Source: Bacteroidota bacterium
GTDB lineage: Bacteria; Bacteroidota; Bacteroidia; Bacteroidales; UBA7960
DNA length: 39,064 bases
Direction of reading: 5' to 3'
NCBI GenBank assembly: GCA_018335675.1
Contig: JAGXRQ010000044.1
Span: 1 to 39,064 of the forward strand
Part shown: one piece after another, positions 34,956-39,064 of the stretch
How positions within the stretch are numbered: position 1 is the stretch's first letter
Layout: every line of letters starts with the position of its first letter
Position numbers and translations under genes: made by a program
Notes under the pieces: generated by a model
The model's database searches: none
The model's input: only the letters and a program-made list of their open reading frames with translations
Told to the model about the DNA's origin: nothing

Positions 34956-36575
34956 ATGGACTCAATAAATATTTGCGACCTTGCAAGGCAGAATATTCTA
35001 AAACTCAAACCCTATTCATCTGCCAGAAGCGAGTTTACAGGAAGTTCCGGAATATTTCTGGATGCAAATGAAAATCCTTACGGAAAACTAAACAGATATC
35101 CCGACCCTTTGCAAATGGAGCTTAAAAAAATAATTAGTTCACAGCAAGACATTGGCATTGAAAACATTTTCATAGGCAATGGCAGTGACGAAATAATTGA
35201 TTTAGCAATACGGGTTTTTTGTGAGCCAGGCAGAGATCAAATCTTAATTTTCACACCAACATATGGTATGTATAAGTTTTTGGCTGACGTTAACAATGTT
35301 GGCATAATTCAAAATCAACTAGATGAAAACTTTCAGATAAATATTCCTGAGTTTGAAAAAACTATATCAGAAAATAATGTGAAGCTTATTTTTATTTGCT
35401 CCCCGAATAATCCAACTGCAAACATCATAAATGGAATTGACAAGATATTTAGCAGATTTAATGGTATTGTTTTTATTGATGAAGCATATATCGAATTTTC
35501 AGACACACCTTCATTTGCCAAAGAAGTAACTTCTGTGCCAAATATTATCGTTTCACGAACATTAAGCAAAGCCTATGGCATTGCAGGAGCCAGAGTAGGA
35601 GCTGGTTTTGCGAATAAGCAAGTAATCTCACTTTTTACCAAAACTAAATATCCTTACAATGTCAGCAAATTAAACCTGAAAGCAGCCATAGACATTTTAA
35701 GAGACAAGGATGAGTTTGAGCGCATAAGGTTAGCTATAATAATCCAAAGGGAATTCCTTGAAAAAGAGCTGTCAAGCTTAGGATTTGTAAAAAAAGTATT
35801 TCCAACTGACGCCAACTTTATACTAATTGAAGTTGAAAATGCTCAGAAAGTTTATTCTGGTCTGGCAGAAATTGGAATAATAGTTAGAACCCGTGATTCT
35901 GAGTTAAAGAACTGTATTAGAATAACTGTTGGGAGCCCTTATGAGAATAAGCAACTTATAGAAGCATTGAAAACACTTGACAAAAAAGACATACTTGGAA
36001 CTAGAGAAAGTGCCATTAAAAGACAGACAAATGAGACTAACGTTGATGTTGTAATAAACATTGACGGAAGCGGGAAAAGTTTCATCTCAACAGGACTGAA
36101 TTTTTTCGACCACATGCTTGAGCAAATTGCAAAACATGGCAACATCGACATCAATATAACTGCGGTTGGAGATATAATGACTGATGAGCACCACACAGTA
36201 GAAGATGTTGGAATTATTCTAGGAGAAGCTTTTAATAATGCTATTGGTAATAAAAATGGCATCGAAAGATATGGGTTCCTGCTTCCGATGGACGATAGTC
36301 TGGCGCAGGTTGCTATTGACTTTGGAGGAAGGCCATATTTGGTTTGGGATGTAAGTTTCAGAAGAGAAATGATTGGAGATATGCCAACAGAATTATTTGA
36401 ACATTTCTTCAAATCATTTAGCGATAATGCCAAATGCAATATCAACATAAAAGCGGAAGGCGAAAATGATCACCATAAAATTGAAGCTATTTTTAAAGCA
36501 TTCGCAAAATCAGTAAGACAAGCTGTTAGCAAAACAAACGATAATTCAATACCAAGTACAAAAGGGATATTATGA
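34956..36575 (+). CDS. hisCB: Fused histidinol-phosphate aminotransferase / imidazoleglycerol-phosphate dehydratase
   Basis: One uninterrupted 539-residue frame. Residues 1-~343 are a PLP-dependent HisC with NENPYG, SPNNPTAN and the PLP lysine Lys205 in SRTLSKAYGIAGARVG. Residues ~350-539 are a complete IGPD (the dehydratase half of HisB): IKRQTNETNVDVVINIDGSG, the metal-binding FFDHMLEQIAKHG, DEHHTVEDVG, and DHHKIEAIFKAFA, ending STKGIL. A linker of only a few residues joins them. The usual bifunctional HisB joins IGPD to a histidinol-phosphatase instead; here that phosphatase is missing. The two activities are non-consecutive steps with the phosphatase-independent order IGPD then aminotransferase, so a product hand-over is conceivable (inference). 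It overlaps hisH by 4 bp. Confidence 0.9.
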   Translation: MDSINICDLARQNILKLKPYSSARSEFTGSSGIFLDANENPYGKLNRYPDPLQMELKKIISSQQDIGIENIFIGNGSDEIIDLAIRVFCEPGRDQILIFTPTYGMYKFLADVNNVGIIQNQLDENFQINIPEFEKTISENNVKLIFICSPNNPTANIINGIDKIFSRFNGIVFIDEAYIEFSDTPSFAKEVTSVPNIIVSRTLSKAYGIAGARVGAGFANKQVISLFTKTKYPYNVSKLNLKAAIDILRDKDEFERIRLAIIIQREFLEKELSSLGFVKKVFPTDANFILIEVENAQKVYSGLAEIGIIVRTRDSELKNCIRITVGSPYENKQLIEALKTLDKKDILGTRESAIKRQTNETNVDVVINIDGSGKSFISTGLNFFDHMLEQIAKHGNIDINITAVGDIMTDEHHTVEDVGIILGEAFNNAIGNKNGIERYGFLLPMDDSLAQVAIDFGGRPYLVWDVSFRREMIGDMPTELFEHFFKSFSDNAKCNINIKAEGENDHHKIEAIFKAFAKSVRQAVSKTNDNSIPSTKGIL

Positions 36576-37150
36576 TAGCAATTGTAAAATATAACGCAGG
36601 AAATATTACCTCAGTAAAAAATGCTGTTGAAAGATTAGGTTATCAGTGTATAGTAACTGATGATTCTGAAACATTGAAAAATGCTTCAAAAGTTATTTTT
36701 CCCGGAGTTGGTGAGGCAGGTTTTGCAATGAAATATTTAAAAAGCAAAAATCTTGATATAGTTATAAAATCTCTAAAGCAGCCGGTTTTAGGCATTTGCC
36801 TCGGGCTTCAGCTTCTATGCAGTAGCTCTGAAGAAAGCAACACAGAGTGTCTTGGTGTTTTTGATGCGGATGTAAAGCTTTTTCCCAAAAATGAAATTAT
36901 TCCGCATATGGGTTGGAATAGCATTGAAAGTTTAGATTCGGAAGTTTTCAATAACATTAGTGAAAATTCCAATGTGTATTTCGTGCATAGCTACTACGCA
37001 GAATTGTGCGCAAACACCATTGCAATATGCAACTACATTCTACCTTTCAGTGCTTCAATGCAGAAGGATAATTTTTACGCAACTCAATTTCACCCTAAAA
37101 AATCAGCAGAAATTGGAGAGAAAATATTGAAAAACTTTTTAAAATTATAA
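36572..37150 (+). CDS. hisH: Imidazole glycerol phosphate synthase glutaminase subunit
   Basis: A 192-residue class I glutamine amidotransferase that feeds ammonia to HisF. The nucleophile Cys76 is in [10 protein letters not shown], the oxyanion region is [10 protein letters not shown], and the C-terminal His174 is in [11 protein letters not shown]. The third triad residue is normally Glu in HPE; here it is Lys176 (HPKKS). The gene starts in an ATGA overlap with the end of the HisC-IGPD fusion, so translation is probably coupled. Only 2 bp separate it from hisA. Confidence 0.9.
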   Translation: MIAIVKYNAGNITSVKNAVERLGYQCIVTDDSETLKNASKVIFPGVGEAGFAMKYLKSKNLDIVIKSLKQPVLGICLGLQLLCSSSEESNTECLGVFDADVKLFPKNEIIPHMGWNSIESLDSEVFNNISENSNVYFVHSYYAELCANTIAICNYILPFSASMQKDNFYATQFHPKKSAEIGEKILKNFLKL

Positions 37151-37152
37151 TT

Positions 37153-37893
37153 ATGAAAATAATACCGGCAATAGACATAATAGACGGCAAATGTGTAAGG
37201 CTTACAAAAGGGAATTATAATGAGAAGATAATATACAACGAAGACCCTCTGGAAGTTGCCAGAGAATTTGAGGATAGTGGTATAACACATTTACACCTTG
37301 TAGATCTTGATGGAGCAAGGTCATACAGGATTATTAATTACAAGACCCTTTTTAAAATTGTTACCAAAACAAAGCTGAAAGTAGATTTCGGAGGTGGTAT
37401 AAAAAGCTGGAATGACCTGGAAATTGCTTTTGACAGCGGCGCGGCGCAAATTACAATCGGAAGTTTAGCTGTAAAGCAACCTGAATTGTGTAAAGAATGG
37501 ATAACCCATTATGGCAACGAGAAAATAATTTTGGGAGCAGACTGTTCAAACAGAAAAATTGCGCATGGCGGTTGGATTGAAATATCCGATTATGATGTAA
37601 TTGATTTCATCGATGATTATGCAAGTTCAGGAATTAAATATGTGATATGCACTGATATTTCTAAGGATGGTATGATGAAGGGGCCGTCAATCAATCTCTA
37701 CAAAGACATTCTAAAAGAAACAAATATAGATTTGATTGCAAGCGGTGGCGTTTCAGAAATCAAAGATATTTACGACTTGAAAGAAATTGGCTGTATGTCG
37801 GCAATAATAGGCAAGGCCATATATGAAGGAAAAATCACTCTAAAACAAATTCAAGAATATAATGCTAAAGAAAAGGATAATACCCTGTCTTGA
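37153..37893 (+). CDS. hisA: ProFAR isomerase
   Basis: A 246-residue (beta-alpha)8 barrel that isomerises ProFAR to PRFAR. It has the start [20 protein letters not shown] with the catalytic Asp near residue 8, [11 protein letters not shown]-like [10 protein letters not shown], the phosphate-binding DFGGGIKS, and [13 protein letters not shown] with [10 protein letters not shown] for the second phosphate loop. Its last 32 bp overlap the start of hisF, giving tight translational coupling. Full length. Confidence 0.95.
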   Translation: MKIIPAIDIIDGKCVRLTKGNYNEKIIYNEDPLEVAREFEDSGITHLHLVDLDGARSYRIINYKTLFKIVTKTKLKVDFGGGIKSWNDLEIAFDSGAAQITIGSLAVKQPELCKEWITHYGNEKIILGADCSNRKIAHGGWIEISDYDVIDFIDDYASSGIKYVICTDISKDGMMKGPSINLYKDILKETNIDLIASGGVSEIKDIYDLKEIGCMSAIIGKAIYEGKITLKQIQEYNAKEKDNTLS

Positions 37894-38614
37894 CATCAAA
37901 GACGGAACAACTGTAAAGGGAGTCAATTTTATTAATATCATAAATGCCGGTGATCCTGTTGAATTGGCAAAACGGTATGTTGATGAAGGTGCCGATGAAT
38001 TAGTATTTTTAGACATTACAGCTACAGTTGAAAAGCGCAAAACTCTTGCGATGCTTGTAAGTAAGATTGCAAAAGAAATAAACATCCCTTTTACTGTGGG
38101 AGGAGGAATACAATCCTGGGAAGACGCTGCAATTCTAATCAAAGCAGGTGCTGATAAAATCAGCATTAATTCGGCAGCTGTAAGAAACCTGGAGTTAATC
38201 AATGAAATTGCTTCGGTATTCGGAAGGCAATGTGTGGTTGTTGCTATAGATGCTAAATTTAAACATGGAAATTACATTGTCTATTTGAATGGCGGCCGAA
38301 CAGAAACAGATATTGATGCAATAGATTGGGCAATTAAAGCTGAGAAAGCCGGCGCCGGAGAAATATTGCTGACATCTATGGATGCTGATGGCACAAAAAA
38401 TGGCTTTGAACTTGAACTTACCAGGAGAGTTTGTGAATCAGTTAACATACCCGTAATTGCCTCAGGCGGTGCTGGGAAGGATGAACACTTTAAAGACGTT
38501 TTTTTGAAAACGACAGCATCAGGAGCTCTTGCTGCAAGCATTTTTCACTTTAATGAAATCCCAATACCTGAGTTAAAAAATTATTTAAAACAAAAAAAAA
38601 TCCCTGTAAGATGA
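37862..38614 (+). CDS. hisF: Imidazole glycerol phosphate synthase cyclase subunit
   Basis: A 250-residue (beta-alpha)8 barrel, the cyclase partner of HisH. It begins [20 protein letters not shown] with the catalytic Asp11, and has [27 protein letters not shown] with the second catalytic Asp, [16 protein letters not shown] and [11 protein letters not shown]. It ends normally at LKQKKIPVR. It starts inside hisA. In most Bacteroidota his operons hisIE follows; here nothing recognisable does. Confidence 0.95.
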   Translation: MLKKRIIPCLDIKDGTTVKGVNFINIINAGDPVELAKRYVDEGADELVFLDITATVEKRKTLAMLVSKIAKEINIPFTVGGGIQSWEDAAILIKAGADKISINSAAVRNLELINEIASVFGRQCVVVAIDAKFKHGNYIVYLNGGRTETDIDAIDWAIKAEKAGAGEILLTSMDADGTKNGFELELTRRVCESVNIPVIASGGAGKDEHFKDVFLKTTASGALAASIFHFNEIPIPELKNYLKQKKIPVR

Positions 38615-38883
38615 AACATCCATGACAAAATCTTTGACAAACAGAATGATGATTATAACTGGATGTTCTCCCGCATGGGTAGCGATTTTTAAGAGTATTG
38701 CTGTTTTATAAAATAGAGATATATATGTTTGTATATGAATGATATACAGAAATATTTACTCATTTGAAAAATGGCGGAGTCAGGTTAATTTTTTTATTTG
38801 CTTGTATATTGATGATAAATAAGGTAATAAGTCCCTCAGTATACCCAATATTGCCCCTAAACGAATAACTGGAGAAAAATTAT
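38615..38883. other. Gene-free stretch downstream of hisF
   Basis: No reading frame of convincing length and no hisIE homologue. AACATCCA (38615-38622) and TGGATGTT (38660-38667) form an 8-bp inverted repeat with a 37-base loop, without a T-run, so it is not a convincing terminator. A 7-base T-run lies near 38790 but has only a weak CATTT/AAATG hairpin before it. Confidence 0.5.
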
Positions 38884-39056
38884 TAAATTTAGGCATTGCC
38901 CATGCATTTTATGTCGTAAGAACCATGATGTAAAACATCACTAATAAGTCTGACACTAGGTGGTTTAAAGAGTCCCAATTGGCAGTTGGATGCCGTATAA
39001 GAGAGTTTACAATCTAAACCACCAGGCATAGGGCAATGATAAACCCCTAAATTTAT
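38884..39056 (+). other. Structured element with nested inverted repeats (RNA or mobile-element end)
   Basis: Outer arms: AAATTTAGG (38885-38893) with CCTAAATTT (39047-39055), and CATTGCCC (38894-38901) with GGGCAATG (39031-39038), continued by ATGC/GCAT with one bulge. Inside are a hairpin TGATG/CATCA (38926-38940), a 9-bp stem GGTGGTTTA (38959-38967) with TAAACCACC (39015-39023), and within that GGCA/TGCC (38981-38994). It folds as a three-way junction. An ATG occupies the last three bases of the window, six bases after the outer arm. It may be an RNA preceding a reverse transcriptase or other gene, or the structured left end of a transposon. The gene itself is outside the window. Confidence 0.55.
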
Positions 39057-39064
39057 AAACTATG

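Noticed and set aside
35939-36448. 169-residue frame opposite the IGPD domain
   Set aside because: It lies antisense to a strongly conserved enzyme domain and shows only composition-driven hydrophobic sequence.
38615-38667. Inverted repeat AACATCCA/TGGATGTT as the his operon terminator
   Set aside because: The loop is 37 bases and no T-run follows, so it is not a convincing intrinsic terminator.
38622-38711. A 29-codon frame starting ATG after hisF
   Set aside because: Too short, no recognisable motif, and no promoter or conservation evidence. It does not resemble the start of HisIE.
38884-39064. Firm call of a retron or a group II intron
   Set aside because: The branching-site AGC context of retrons and the GTGYG intron start are not visible, and the protein gene lies outside the window. 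Kept as an undetermined structured element.

Overview
The window looks like a chromosomal stretch of an AT-rich member of the Bacteroidota, probably an anaerobic or microaerophilic Bacteroidales/Marinilabiliales-like lineage. The main grounds are the gene content (ribonuclease Y next to zapA, DUF2851, DUF6588-like and DUF6089-like outer-membrane proteins, a dnaE-trxA-DUF58 cluster), the repeated TAnnTTTG -7 boxes upstream of genes, the near absence of Shine-Dalgarno sequences, and a rubrerythrin beside a multi-cluster iron-sulfur flavoprotein. The species cannot be named from the sequence alone.

Layout. 1-278: the 3' end of an IS1595-like transposase, cut by the window edge. 310-4506: a 1230-residue fused redox enzyme (2Fe-2S ferredoxin, GltD-like flavoprotein, two 4Fe-4S clusters, degenerate molybdopterin-oxidoreductase module) and a rubrerythrin-like protein. 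4570-8149 (minus): an outer-membrane protein, ribonuclease Y, a 6S-like RNA, zapA and a small coiled-coil gene. 8352-9629 (plus): a DUF2851 protein. 9630-14403 (minus): two paralogous membrane HisKA_2-type histidine kinases, one without its phosphoacceptor histidine, and thioredoxin reductase. 14503-16642 (minus): two related beta-barrel proteins with clear terminators. 16961-19391 (plus): a receiver/kinase-fold protein also lacking its phosphoacceptor histidine, and a lipoprotein serpin. 19398-28321 (minus): an HPt protein, a TPR-PAS hybrid kinase, a DUF58 protein, thioredoxin and the DNA polymerase III alpha subunit. 28522-30327 (plus): the BipA/TypA GTPase. 30339-32408 (minus): a Cache-HAMP-GAF sensor with no output domain.

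32601-38614 (plus) is a histidine operon, hisG-hisD-hisCB(fused)-hisH-hisA-hisF. It is preceded by a short His-rich leader peptide and a transcription attenuator whose antiterminator and terminator arms can be traced base by base. A third sequence complementary to the same arm lies between the terminator and hisG. The operon has no hisIE and no histidinol-phosphatase in the window. After hisF comes about 270 bp without a recognisable gene, then a roughly 170-bp element of nested inverted repeats ending just before an ATG at the last three bases. That element could be a structured RNA or the end of a mobile element.

The strongest candidates for something unusual are the his attenuator with three competing pairings, the HisC-IGPD fusion, the HisH with an altered catalytic triad, the two kinase-fold proteins lacking a phosphoacceptor, the 1230-residue redox fusion, and the structured element at the right edge. 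No CRISPR array, tRNA, rRNA or prophage was seen.
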